A DNA stretch of 64,000 nt from Vibrio marisflavi CECT 7928 (GCF_921294215.1 NZ_CAKLDM010000002.1:1984001-2048000); one strand, 5' to 3'. Shown: positions 50,970-59,321, counted from the first letter of the stretch. The notes: generated by a model not told the origin, from the sequence alone. Translations and numbers: made by a program.

Positions 50970-51239
50970 ATGAATTACCACTACTTATTGAATACTAATT
51001 TAATTAGCCACCAATTTTTCCAAACCACTGAACAACCACGAAAAGACACAGGATTTAATTCTTTAATTTACAATAGGTTAAACAAAATCCTTTCCCAAAA
51101 AGCTAGCCAGTTGAAGAACGTGTGGAAATTTACTTTGGCTTTCAAAGAGAAAAAAGTCAGATTTAGCTATGAAAATAAAGGCATAACTAACTATTTGACC
51201 AAAAATGAGGATATTCCAATAACAGAGTGTGAATTTTAG
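50970..51239 (+). CDS. Doubtful 89-codon reading frame
   Basis: An open frame in an AT-rich gap, opposite in direction to the permease. No Shine-Dalgarno precedes it, although a TATAAT lies at 50954-50959 just upstream. The product is Lys/Asn rich, has no signal or membrane segment, and resembles no family I know. No plus-strand terminator follows. It may be chance or a lineage-specific gene. Confidence 0.2.
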   Translation: MNYHYLLNTNLISHQFFQTTEQPRKDTGFNSLIYNRLNKILSQKASQLKNVWKFTLAFKEKKVRFSYENKGITNYLTKNEDIPITECEF

Positions 51240-51250
51240 ACACAACAGAC

Positions 51251-51279
51251 ATAAAAAAAGCCACTCAAAGTGAGTGGCT
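51251..51279 (-). terminator. Terminator of the small RNA
   Basis: On the minus strand AGCCACTC pairs with GAGTGGCT (arms 51272-51279 and 51259-51266) around a 5-base loop and is followed by TTTTTT. It terminates a minus-strand transcript that comes from the gap upstream of pepD. Confidence 0.9.
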
Positions 51280-51554
51280 GTCGAATCAAATCAGTACATT
51301 GACTGCAAATAAATTCCAAAAATCAAGGGGGTATTAACTACTTAAGAAGATTGCTTAGGATGAACCTTAGTAGCCAAAACTAGTTGGATACACAAACCTA
51401 CCGGTAAACATTGCACCACGTTTCCAATAAGTTGAAGCTGGTAAACCTTTCATAACTATCACCTTTATATTCAATGAACACAAACAAATCTCTGTTCCTT
51501 GGAGGCGATATATTCGGACTCATCCTTTAAGCATTTTCTCTTCCTTCGAAGTTG
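51253..51554 (-). ncRNA. Candidate dual-function small RNA resembling VcdRP
   Basis: A complete minus-strand transcription unit of about 300 bases: promoter at 51561-51588, predicted start near 51554, a roughly 100-base 5' leader, a 28-codon ORF with strong Shine-Dalgarno (51367-51453), a 3' part with the C-rich run ACCCCC (complement of 51327-51331), and a canonical terminator. This architecture matches VcdRP of Vibrio cholerae, a CRP-repressed RNA that encodes a 29-residue protein binding citrate synthase and base-pairs with sugar-transporter mRNAs. I believe that gene lies at the same place near pepD, but this is memory, not an alignment. No clear CRP site is seen at the promoter here. Confidence 0.6.
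51367..51453 (-). CDS. 28-residue small protein, possible VcdP homologue
   Basis: ATG at 51451-51453 is preceded at 5 bases by AAGGTGAT, an excellent ribosome binding site, and the frame ends with TAA at 51367. The product has MKGLPASTY, then WKRGAMFTGRFVYP, and ends SFGY. It is basic and aromatic, with no membrane helix or signal. It is too short for ordinary gene finders. If it is VcdP, it binds and stimulates citrate synthase; that is inference from length and context (V. cholerae VcdP is 29 residues). Confidence 0.65.
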   Translation of the reverse strand: MKGLPASTYWKRGAMFTGRFVYPTSFGY

Positions 51555-51560
51555 GTAAGT

Positions 51561-51588
51561 AATATACCACAATGTAGTTTAATTACAA
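51561..51588 (-). promoter_or_regulatory. Promoter of the small RNA
   Basis: On the minus strand TTGTAA (51583-51588) and TATATT (51561-51566) are separated by 16 bases, a good sigma-70 pair that places the transcript start near 51554. Confidence 0.65.
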
Positions 51589-51815
51589 CTGAAGCAGCAA
51601 AATAAATGTAGCCAGCTTACTTTTTACCCATTAAAATGAAATTAAAGTAATAAAATTACACAATGTAAAGATAATGTGATTTTGTTTCATATTTATTATT
51701 TATTAAAAAACAGGATCCATTAACAATGAGAATTTCCTTTTTTAGATTGAGCAGATCTGATGGTATCCTTGACCTCCACAGAACGAATAGCGTGTATACC
51801 GAAAAGGAGTAATCC
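51589..51815. other. Intergenic region upstream of pepD
   Basis: 227 AT-rich bases separate the divergent small RNA and pepD and must hold the pepD promoter. AATGTGAT at 51673-51680 is a CRP half-site, but the second half is poor. I see no gene here. Confidence 0.4.
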
Positions 51816-53288
51816 GTGTCTGATACTCATTCTGAAATTAGTAACCTATCGCCTAACTTGATTTGGCATTTTTTTGACAAGATCTGTTCTATTCCTCACC
51901 CTTCTAAACATGAGGACGCGTTGGCTCAATACATTGTAGATTGGGCAACCGAGCAAAACCTACAAGTAAAACGAGACGAAGTAGGCAATGTTTTCATTAA
52001 GAAACCAGCAACACCTGGTATGGAAAATAAAAAAGGCGTGGTGCTTCAAGCTCATATCGATATGGTTCCTCAGAAAAATGAAGATACCGACCACGACTTT
52101 GTTGCTGACCCGATCCGCCCTTATATTGATGGCGAATGGGTCACAGCGAAAGGCACAACTTTGGGTGCAGACAACGGTATTGGCATGGCTTCATGCCTTG
52201 CTGTACTTGCTTCAGAAGATCTAAAGCACGGCCCTATCGAAGTACTCCTTACTATTGATGAAGAAGCGGGTATGACAGGCGCTTCTAACCTGCAACCTGG
52301 TTGGCTTGACGGCGAAATTCTGCTCAATACTGACTCAGAACAGGAAGGAGAAGTCTACATGGGCTGCGCTGGCGGCATTGATGGCGCTATATCCTTTACT
52401 ATATCTACTGATTCAATGCCTGAAGGGTACGTATCTCGAGAACTAACCTTAAAAGGGCTAAAAGGCGGCCACTCTGGTTGTGACATTAATACAGGCCGAG
52501 GTAACGCCAATAAACTATTAGCAAGATTTTTAGCAGCCCATAGTCAAGAGTTGGATCTTCGACTGATTAACTTTAGAGGCGGTAGTTTACGCAACGCTAT
52601 TCCTCGTGAAGCCTTTGCTCAAATAGCCGTTCCACAAGAAAACCAAGCTAAGCTAGACAAGCTTTACTCTGAGTTTACCCAGTTAATTCAAACTGAGCTA
52701 GGTAGTATCGAAACTGATATAGTCACGTTCAATGAAGAAATAGCATCAGTAGAAGAAGTATTCTCTGTAAACGATCAGCAAAGAGTAATTGCTACTCTGA
52801 ACGCTTGCCCAAATGGCGTAGTCAGAATGAGCGATGATGTTGAAGGCGTAGTTGAAACCTCTCTAAATGTTGGCGTAGTAACAACAGAAGGGAACACACT
52901 AACGATCTTATGCCTAATCCGCTCATTGATTGAATCTGGGCGTGTTCAAGTAGAAAGTACTTTGCGATCAGTTGCTGAACTAGCAAATGCAAACATTGAG
53001 TTTTCTGGTGCCTACCCTGGCTGGAAGCCTGATCCAAACTCTGAAATCATGGCCGTTTTCCGTGATATGTATGAAGGCATTTACGGCAACAAACCAAATA
53101 TTATGGTTATCCATGCTGGCCTTGAATGTGGTCTATTTAAAGAACCGTATCCAAACATGGACATGGTTTCATTTGGACCGACTATCAAATTCCCTCACTC
53201 TCCTGATGAAAAAGTGAAGATCGATACTGTCGAACTATTTTGGGAGCAAATGGTCGCGCTACTGGGCAATATTCCAGAGAAAAAGTAA
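51816..53288 (+). CDS. pepD: Aminoacyl-histidine dipeptidase (peptidase D)
   Basis: PepD hydrolyses Xaa-His dipeptides such as carnosine and is a zinc M20-family enzyme. The 490-residue protein starts at GTG 51816 with AAGGAG six bases before it. Zinc ligands are in VLQAHIDMVPQ (His), LGADNGIGMA (bridging Asp), IDEEAGMTGA (catalytic and ligand Glu), LNTDSEQEGEVYMG (Asp) and near the C-terminus FPHSPDEKVKID (His). KGGHSGCDINTGRGNANK is the lid-domain signature. Length matches the family (E. coli 485). Confidence 0.96.
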   Translation: MSDTHSEISNLSPNLIWHFFDKICSIPHPSKHEDALAQYIVDWATEQNLQVKRDEVGNVFIKKPATPGMENKKGVVLQAHIDMVPQKNEDTDHDFVADPIRPYIDGEWVTAKGTTLGADNGIGMASCLAVLASEDLKHGPIEVLLTIDEEAGMTGASNLQPGWLDGEILLNTDSEQEGEVYMGCAGGIDGAISFTISTDSMPEGYVSRELTLKGLKGGHSGCDINTGRGNANKLLARFLAAHSQELDLRLINFRGGSLRNAIPREAFAQIAVPQENQAKLDKLYSEFTQLIQTELGSIETDIVTFNEEIASVEEVFSVNDQQRVIATLNACPNGVVRMSDDVEGVVETSLNVGVVTTEGNTLTILCLIRSLIESGRVQVESTLRSVAELANANIEFSGAYPGWKPDPNSEIMAVFRDMYEGIYGNKPNIMVIHAGLECGLFKEPYPNMDMVSFGPTIKFPHSPDEKVKIDTVELFWEQMVALLGNIPEKK

Positions 53289-53320
53289 GTCACTTTAGGC
53301 TTCTAAATCTCAAAGTAAAC

Positions 53321-53341
53321 AAGCTGGCTACAGGCCAGCTT
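53321..53341. terminator. Hairpin after pepD
   Basis: AAGCTGGC (53321-53328) pairs with GCCAGCTT (53334-53341) around TACAG. There is no T-run on either strand, so termination is uncertain, but the position between convergent genes is right. Confidence 0.5.
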
Positions 53342-53373
53342 GCTGCATTATGAAATGGAGTTTTTCTAAAGCA

Positions 53374-54120
53374 CTACTTTTTGAATATGCTATAACCTTC
53401 TAGCTCTGGAACTTCTTTATGTAGTGATTGTTCTTCTCGTTTTAACTCATTTAGAGACTGACACATCTTCTTCCCTTGCTGTTTCAGCTGAGCAGAATGA
53501 GTATTAAGCTGTACTTCTACCTGCTTTTTTAAAGTCGAGATTTTATTGGAAAACTCAGTAAGATTAATGCCACCATTTTGATTCATTTTTGTAGACATCA
53601 CGTTGAAGGCTTGGTTAACAAATTCTGTATCGAATAATGATTTGGCCTTAGCATAATAGGTGGGTAATTGAGCTTTAGCTGATTCAAAAGTATTGGCAGG
53701 TAGAATCAAGCTATCTCCCTTATAATACTGTGACTGAATATCCCCAGCAAATGTTCTCATTGACTTCTTGAAGCTATCGAAAGCATTCGGCGCACCTAAG
53801 TTTTTCGATACTTCATCAACAATATTGTCTGCAAATGTGAGGTTTTTTCCGATAAATTGTTTAATCGCTGGAGCATACTGACTTACATGCTCACGATAGC
53901 TGTCTAACCCTTTCTTTTGCTCATTATTGAGAGGCACATTTTTACCTTCGATAGATAAATTATCGTTTGCTGAAATCATCGCTGTTTGCCCATTGGAGTT
54001 GACGATAGCAACAGATTGCCCAGTGATTTGTACTTCATTGGCCAAATCAACATTACACATTGCTGCCCAGCTAGATGTACTCAGTAACAGCGTAGCTACG
54101 CCAACAAGAAATTTGGTCAT
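53374..54120 (-). CDS. DUF2884 family periplasmic protein, YggN-like
   Basis: A 248-residue exported protein of unknown function. Residues 1-19 are a signal peptide ending SSWA. The body CNVDLANEVQITGQSVAIVNSNGQ (in two halves), followed by a strand-rich opening, PLNNEQKKGLDSYR, a helical middle and a C-terminal KKMCQSLNELKREEQSL, has the layout of E. coli YggN (DUF2884). The paired Cys near both ends could form a disulfide. The start at ATG 54120 has AGGAC upstream; ATG 54144 is possible. It follows dinB by 35 bases and could therefore be partly under the same LexA control. Confidence 0.75.
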   Translation of the reverse strand: MTKFLVGVATLLLSTSSWAAMCNVDLANEVQITGQSVAIVNSNGQTAMISANDNLSIEGKNVPLNNEQKKGLDSYREHVSQYAPAIKQFIGKNLTFADNIVDEVSKNLGAPNAFDSFKKSMRTFAGDIQSQYYKGDSLILPANTFESAKAQLPTYYAKAKSLFDTEFVNQAFNVMSTKMNQNGGINLTEFSNKISTLKKQVEVQLNTHSAQLKQQGKKMCQSLNELKREEQSLHKEVPELEGYSIFKK

Positions 54121-54155
54121 ACATGAAGTCCTATCTATTGTCATTAATTCAAATG

Positions 54156-55220
54156 TTACTCAAAAAAACTAAGCTGCCTGTTTTGCTCTTCGGGCTTTAA
54201 CATGACACTAAGACCTAAAAGGCGAATCTCTCGCCCATTTTGCCTTCTCATAATCTCAATGAGCAATTTCCTAAAGTAATCCAACTCAAGAATGTGATGG
54301 ACGTGCTCAATGGTTGTCAAAGTAAAGTCAGCGAATTTCATTTTTATGCCTTGCTTTACTATTTCTTTGTTAGGGCTCACTTTTTTCAATCGACTTTCTA
54401 GCTCTGGATACAATCGAGTTTCAATAACTTGCCAGCACTGTTCAAAGCTCATGATATTTTCACTAAAGGTTCTCTCAACACCAACAGATTTTCTTTCTCG
54501 TTCAACCACGATCTCTCGATTATCTATTCCGTGGCTTTTCTTCCAAAGCGAAGCGCCCATGCGGCCGAACTGGCTTAAGATTTCTCGATAATCTCCAGAA
54601 CGTATATCTTTACACGTGAAATAGCCTTTTTCGTTTAACTTTTTAATTCCCACTTTACCGACGCCGGGAATTTTATTAAGTGGTAAATCATCAATAAAAA
54701 CTTGGACACTATCTGGTGGTATAACGAACTGACCATTTGGTTTATTGATATCCGAAGCAACTTTGGCAAGAAATTTTATAGGAGCAATACCAGCTGAAGC
54801 TGTTAAATTCAATTCGTTCCATATATCTTGCCGAATAGCAGAAGCAATCAACGTTGCAGAACCGTTACAGTGGCTGCTATCGGTAACATCCAAAAAAGCC
54901 TCGTCTAACGACAAGGGCTCTATAACAGAGGTGTATTTAGAAAAGATTGACCGAATTTGCTTAGATATTTCTTTATACAATGCCATTCGCCCCGGGACCA
55001 CAATTAACTCTGGGCAAAGCTTCTTAGCTTGGGCTGTTGGCATTGCACTTCGTATTCCGAACTCTCTGGCGGCATAGTTACACGTACTTAGCACTCCACG
55101 CTGCTTTTCACTACCACCAACAGCGATCGGCTTATCACGATATTCTGGGTTGTCACGCATTTCCACGGCTGCGTAAAAGCAATCCATATCTACATGTATG
55201 ATTTTCCGAATATTTATCAT
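54156..55220 (-). CDS. dinB: DNA polymerase IV (Y-family, DinB)
   Basis: Pol IV is the error-prone translesion polymerase of the SOS response. The 354-residue protein has the Y-family acids in IIHVDMDCFYAAVEMRDNP (Asp8 type) and PLSLDEAFLDVTD (Asp-Glu). YAAREFGIRSAMP, FLAKVASDINKPNGQF and the little-finger KSVGVERTFSENIMSF follow. The C-terminal QNRQLSFFE carries the QLSFF clamp-binding motif. A LexA box sits 22 bases before the ATG. Confidence 0.97.
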   Translation of the reverse strand: MINIRKIIHVDMDCFYAAVEMRDNPEYRDKPIAVGGSEKQRGVLSTCNYAAREFGIRSAMPTAQAKKLCPELIVVPGRMALYKEISKQIRSIFSKYTSVIEPLSLDEAFLDVTDSSHCNGSATLIASAIRQDIWNELNLTASAGIAPIKFLAKVASDINKPNGQFVIPPDSVQVFIDDLPLNKIPGVGKVGIKKLNEKGYFTCKDIRSGDYREILSQFGRMGASLWKKSHGIDNREIVVERERKSVGVERTFSENIMSFEQCWQVIETRLYPELESRLKKVSPNKEIVKQGIKMKFADFTLTTIEHVHHILELDYFRKLLIEIMRRQNGREIRLLGLSVMLKPEEQNRQLSFFE

Positions 55221-55241
55221 TGATGGTCAAAACATAAATTG

Positions 55242-55257
55242 TTGTATATATATACAG
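55242..55257 (-). promoter_or_regulatory. LexA (SOS) box upstream of dinB
   Basis: On the minus strand CTGTATATATATACAA agrees with the LexA consensus CTGT-N8-ACAG with alternating TA in the middle; only the last base differs. It lies 22 bases before the dinB start. Confidence 0.85.
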
Positions 55258-55351
55258 TATACATCCAACGCAATTGGATGAAAATCAAAGTTTATTCCGC
55301 CTAAAGTCTGCTATAAATAAAAGATAGAGTTTGAAAAAACATTAAAAGAAA

Positions 55352-55371
55352 GATACCCCTTAAGAGGTATC
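55352..55371. repeat. Palindrome between dinB and the diguanylate cyclase gene
   Basis: GATACC (55352-55357) and GGTATC (55366-55371) flank an inner CTTAAG, giving a 20-base near-perfect palindrome. On the minus strand it is followed by TTTCTTTTAATG, like a terminator, yet no minus-strand gene ends there. It could be a regulator site in the leader of the downstream gene. Confidence 0.5.
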
Positions 55372-55411
55372 CGGTCCCTTGTTAAATCATAACTATAGCA
55401 GCCATTAGGTA

Positions 55412-56632
55412 GTGACTTTGAATAATAGAATATTGCTTGTTGAAGACAGTAAAGCGTTGAGAAACTTTTTATCCCAACAACTTGGTTCTCTTGGTTGTCA
55501 TGTAGTAAGTGCTGGCTCCGTTGCGGAAACCCAACAAGTTCTATCCAAAGAAAATGATTTTGTTTGTGCTGTTTTAGACTACTGCTTACCCGATGGCGAA
55601 AATGGCGAAGTGATTGATCTAGTACTTGAAAGCAACCTCAAAGTAGTCGTTCTGACGTCTTACTTTAGTGGTGAGATCCGTGAACACTTTCTGTCAAAGG
55701 GGGTTCTAGAGTACATTTTAAAAGACAGTATGTGCTCTGTTTCTTACCTCATTCCATTTATAAAAAGGATCATGAACAACGTTAAACACCATGCCTTGGT
55801 GGTTGATGACTCACGCACTATGAGAACAAATATCGTACAGCTACTTGATCATCAATACATTAGAACAACGGAAGCAGAGGATGGTGATGACGCCATATCC
55901 AAGCTTGCTGCCAACACAGATATTACCTTTGTCATTACAGACTATGCTATGCCAAACAAAGATGGCGTTGAAATGATTAAAGAAGTACGCCAGCTTTACA
56001 ATCAAAACCAGTTAGCCATTTTAGGGCTCTCCGGTAGTTCGGATAGAACCCTCACGGCTCAATTTCTAAAAGCTGGAGCCAACGACTTTCTCTACAAGCC
56101 ATTTAACCAAGAAGAGTTTTATTGCCGTATACACCAGATGCTAAATATGAAGGAAGCAACAGATGAACTGTATAGAATGGCAAACCAAGATGTACTGACT
56201 GGGTTATGGAACAGACGTTACCTCTTCGAGCATGATGGCGAGCACTCTGGAGATAGAAATATCGCTATGCTGGATATTGATTATTTTAAGAAGGTCAATG
56301 ACTCTCATGGCCACGATGCTGGGGATTTAGTACTTATAGAGGTTGCAAAAGCCGTCAAAAATAGTTTTAAGGATGGTATTGCTGTCAGGTTTGGTGGTGA
56401 AGAGTTTTGTATATTGCAGCATGGCAACTATGATAGTTTCGTCGCAAGATTAGATACTATGCGACAAGAAATAGAACAGATTCGCGTCTCTCATTTAGAC
56501 ACTCAAATCCAAGTTACCATCAGTATCGGAGCAACCAACACCGAAGGCAACTTAGATGAACAAATCAAGCTTGCAGATCAAAGGCTCTATGATTCTAAAG
56601 AAGGTGGACGAAATCGGATAACTTCTCGTTGA
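55412..56632 (+). CDS. Response regulator diguanylate cyclase with two receiver domains
   Basis: A 406-residue cytosolic protein with REC-REC-GGDEF layout. REC1 (about residues 6-115) has VEDS, the phosphoacceptor in LDYCLPDG, LTSY and the Lys in ILKD. REC2 (about 128-248) has VVDDS, ITDYAMPNKDG, LSGSS and YKPF, so both look phosphorylatable. The GGDEF domain (about 260-405) has TGLWNRR, DIDYFKKVND and RFGGEEF, so it should make cyclic di-GMP. The allosteric RxxD before GGEEF is not conserved. The start is a GTG at 55412; TTG 55418 is close behind. No histidine kinase lies nearby, so the partner is unknown. Confidence 0.93.
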   Translation: MTLNNRILLVEDSKALRNFLSQQLGSLGCHVVSAGSVAETQQVLSKENDFVCAVLDYCLPDGENGEVIDLVLESNLKVVVLTSYFSGEIREHFLSKGVLEYILKDSMCSVSYLIPFIKRIMNNVKHHALVVDDSRTMRTNIVQLLDHQYIRTTEAEDGDDAISKLAANTDITFVITDYAMPNKDGVEMIKEVRQLYNQNQLAILGLSGSSDRTLTAQFLKAGANDFLYKPFNQEEFYCRIHQMLNMKEATDELYRMANQDVLTGLWNRRYLFEHDGEHSGDRNIAMLDIDYFKKVNDSHGHDAGDLVLIEVAKAVKNSFKDGIAVRFGGEEFCILQHGNYDSFVARLDTMRQEIEQIRVSHLDTQIQVTISIGATNTEGNLDEQIKLADQRLYDSKEGGRNRITSR

Positions 56633-56645
56633 GCTCATTGCAAAT

Positions 56646-56879
56646 TTAGATGATCTTGTCTTTTTTCCACTGAGCTAATTTTTCTGCCCTAGCCGCTTCT
56701 TTCGCTTCTCTTTTCTTTCTAGCATCACATGGCTCAGGGCAATTACAGACTTTTTCTATCCCTACCGAGCCTAGTCCACCACAGCTGCCGCTCACAGTTT
56801 TTCGTTGGAAAATGTAGCCAACAGCCATTGCCGCAATAACAAGCAGAAAGATTGCAAACGTTATTAAAAATACTTCCAC
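56646..56879 (-). CDS. nqrM: Na+-NQR maturation protein NqrM
   Basis: A 77-residue protein with one N-terminal membrane helix (about residues 3-25) followed by a cytoplasmic Cys-rich segment: SCGGLG, then CNCPEPC, giving four cysteines. NqrM is known to be required to deliver the iron to the membrane site held by NqrD and NqrE. The tail is highly charged (KKREAKEAARAEKL). It is the last gene of the nqr/apbE block, 13 bases after apbE. Confidence 0.93.
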   Translation of the reverse strand: MEVFLITFAIFLLVIAAMAVGYIFQRKTVSGSCGGLGSVGIEKVCNCPEPCDARKKREAKEAARAEKLAQWKKDKII

Positions 56880-56892
56880 TGTCGCCTCTCTA

Positions 56893-57915
56893 CTATCTCT
56901 TTATATATTCATCGAATGTGTCTGATCGAAACTCTTCAAATCCTTGATTCGTTTTCACTATCAGCAGCAGCGGGATATTTTCCCTGTTAGCAAGTGCTAT
57001 TGACTCTTGCTCTCCCATTATTGAAAACATTGTAGCGTAACCGTCAGCTGTCATACAGCTCTTATCAATAACGGTGACTGAAACCACTCGATTCTGAATC
57101 GGCTTACCTGTTCTTGGGTTAATCAAGTGAGAGTATCTCACTCCATTTTCCTCGAAGTAATTACGGTAGTCTCCAGAGGTAGCAATAGCATTGTCACCAA
57201 CTTCAATGATTTCTTGCACCGCTCGTTCGTTTACTAGCGGCTTCTCAATAGCAATACGCCAAGGAACACCTGATGGGTTTTCACCTTGAACGCGCATTTC
57301 TCCACCAATATCCACCATCAAGTTACGAATGTGCAACTTGTCTTTTAGATATTCGAAGACTAGATCAACACCATAGCCTTTTGCGATAGACGACAAATCA
57401 ACATAGAGATGGGGAATATCTTTCACTAGCCTGTTATTGCCCAATACAGTTAAGTGGTGGTAACCGACTTCAGCCATTCTCTCTTGAATTAGCTCATCGC
57501 TAGGTATTTTTTCTGGTCTCGCTTCAGGGCCAAAACTCCATAAGTTCACGATCGGCCCTACTGTTATATCGTAAGCACCATCGCTCAACTTCGACAACCG
57601 AAGTGCTTCCTTAACCACCTTAGCCGTTGCAGTAGATACGGCGAAAGGCTGCAAAGATTGAAGCTGATTAAAGCGGCTTAATTCTGAATCGGAACGATAG
57701 GTAGACATTTGAGCATTAACTTGCTCAAGCAAACTCTGTACTTCTTTACGTACGGTTTCTGGAGCTGGCACACCTTCTTGTTCAACCCATTTAATGGAGT
57801 AATAAGTTCCCATCGTGGTACCAGTGAGAGCCACTAGCTTTGGTTGCTCTCCACACCCAGAAAGAACAAGTGCTATTAGCGATAAAAGAGCGATACGGAT
57901 ATACACAACTTTCAC
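56893..57915 (-). CDS. apbE: FAD:protein FMN transferase
   Basis: ApbE cleaves FAD and attaches FMN by a phosphoester to Thr of NqrB and NqrC. The start is set at GTG 57915, preceded at 5 bases by GGGA, which gives MKVVYIRIALLSLIALVLSGC, a clean lipoprotein signal; ATG 57933 and 57939 are alternatives. The 340-residue protein has GTTMGTYYSIKW, VDLSSIAKGYGVDLV, VDIGGEMRVQG, and the SHLINPRTGKPIQN and DKSCMTADGYATM motifs (metal and FAD site). It is separated from nqrF by a terminator. Confidence 0.95.
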   Translation of the reverse strand: MKVVYIRIALLSLIALVLSGCGEQPKLVALTGTTMGTYYSIKWVEQEGVPAPETVRKEVQSLLEQVNAQMSTYRSDSELSRFNQLQSLQPFAVSTATAKVVKEALRLSKLSDGAYDITVGPIVNLWSFGPEARPEKIPSDELIQERMAEVGYHHLTVLGNNRLVKDIPHLYVDLSSIAKGYGVDLVFEYLKDKLHIRNLMVDIGGEMRVQGENPSGVPWRIAIEKPLVNERAVQEIIEVGDNAIATSGDYRNYFEENGVRYSHLINPRTGKPIQNRVVSVTVIDKSCMTADGYATMFSIMGEQESIALANRENIPLLLIVKTNQGFEEFRSDTFDEYIKR

Positions 57916-58008
57916 AACATTCCCTATTCTCATCGTCATAAGAATTCGACAATCCAACAATATCTACAGGTTACTGTTATATTAACCAATAGGCATTTTA
58001 AATCTAAC

Positions 58009-58035
58009 AAAAAAGGCTGCCGAATTGGGCAGCCT
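58009..58035 (-). terminator. Terminator of the nqrABCDEF operon
   Basis: On the minus strand AGGCTGCC pairs with GGCAGCCT (58014-58021/58028-58035) around a 6-base loop and is followed by TTTTTG. It separates nqrF from apbE. Confidence 0.9.
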
Positions 58036-58061
58036 CCTCATTTTTACTGAGCGTATCAGTT

Positions 58062-59288
58062 TTAGCCGCCGAAATCATCCAGTAGGATATTTTCGTCTTC
58101 AACGCCTAAATCTTTCAGCATACCAATGACAGCAGCGTTCATCATTGGAGGACCACACATGTAGTATTCACAATCTTCTGGAGCATCATGATCTCTCAAG
58201 TAGTTGTCATACAATACATTGTGAATAAATCCTGTATACCCATCCCAGTTATCTTCTGGCATTGGGTCTGAAAGCGCACAGTGCCACACAAAGTTGTCGT
58301 TCTCTGATTGCAAACCATCGAAGTCTTCTACATAGAACATTTCGCGTTTTGAACGTGCACCATACCAGAAAGACATCTTACGTTTTGACTTCAAACGCTT
58401 CAATTGGTCGAATATGTGAGAACGCATTGGAGCCATACCTGCACCACCACCAACAAACACCATTTCTGCATCAGTATCTTTCGCGAAGAACTCACCGAAT
58501 GGACCAGAGATAGTACACTTGTCACCTTCTTTCAAAGACCAGATGAACGAAGACATAATGCCCGGTGGTACATCTGGGTTATTTGGTGGAGGTGTCGCAA
58601 TACGGACGTTCAGCATGATAATGCCTTCTTCTTCCGGATAGTTCGCCATTGAGTATGCACGAATACACTCTTCGTTAACCTTAGACTCGTAGCGGAACAG
58701 GTTAAACTTGTTCCAGTCTTCACGATACTCTTCAGGAACATCGAAGTCAGAATATTTGATATGGTGAGCTGGTGCTTCAATTTGGATATAACCACCCGCA
58801 CGGAACGGTACAGATTCACCATCTGGAATTTGTAGCTTAAGTTCTTTGATGAAAGTAGCTTTGTTATCATTAGAGATAACTTTACATTCCCACTTTTTAA
58901 CACCAAAAATTTCTTCAGGAAGCTCTATTTCCATGTCAGTTTTCACTGCAACCTGACACGCTAAGCGTTCACCTTCTCGAGCTTCACCCTTTGTGATGTG
59001 ATCAAGTTCTGTTGGCAGAATATCACCGCCACCATTTTTAACTTTGACTTTACACTGGCCACATGAGCCACCGCCACCACAAGCTGATGAAACGAATACG
59101 CCAGAACCTGCAAGTGCACTAAGCAGTTTGCCGCCCGGAGCAGTAACGATAGATTTATCGTCATCCCCATTAATTGAAATGGTAATGTCACCTGTTGGAA
59201 CCAGTTTGGATTTAGCAAATAGAATTACTAATACCAACACCAGTACAATCAGAGTAAACATCACTACACCAAGAAGAATACTCTCCAT
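58062..59288 (-). CDS. nqrF: Na+-translocating NADH:quinone reductase subunit F
   Basis: NqrF is the electron entry subunit: it oxidises NADH. The 408-residue protein has an N-terminal membrane helix (residues 5-26), a 2Fe-2S ferredoxin domain with [16 protein letters not shown] and a fourth Cys in RLACQV. The FAD domain has [10 protein letters not shown], and the NADH domain has [19 protein letters not shown] and YMCGPPMMN. The length is that of the V. cholerae subunit. Confidence 0.98.
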   Translation of the reverse strand: MESILLGVVMFTLIVLVLVLVILFAKSKLVPTGDITISINGDDDKSIVTAPGGKLLSALAGSGVFVSSACGGGGSCGQCKVKVKNGGGDILPTELDHITKGEAREGERLACQVAVKTDMEIELPEEIFGVKKWECKVISNDNKATFIKELKLQIPDGESVPFRAGGYIQIEAPAHHIKYSDFDVPEEYREDWNKFNLFRYESKVNEECIRAYSMANYPEEEGIIMLNVRIATPPPNNPDVPPGIMSSFIWSLKEGDKCTISGPFGEFFAKDTDAEMVFVGGGAGMAPMRSHIFDQLKRLKSKRKMSFWYGARSKREMFYVEDFDGLQSENDNFVWHCALSDPMPEDNWDGYTGFIHNVLYDNYLRDHDAPEDCEYYMCGPPMMNAAVIGMLKDLGVEDENILLDDFGG

Positions 59289-59321
59289 TGACTAATCCTT
59301 TATTGTTGCGGTTTACCCGAC

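Noticed and set aside
51380..51420. CCGGTAGG and nearby bases as a cyclic di-GMP (GEMM) riboswitch
   Set aside because: A few GEMM-like words occur on the minus strand, but the conserved GGGCAAA and GGACGCAAAGCC blocks and the fold order are missing, and the segment is codons of the small ORF.
51672..51693. CRP site upstream of pepD and the small RNA
   Set aside because: Only the TGTGA half matches; the second half does not fit TCACA. It is about 85 bases from the small RNA -35, unsuited to repression.
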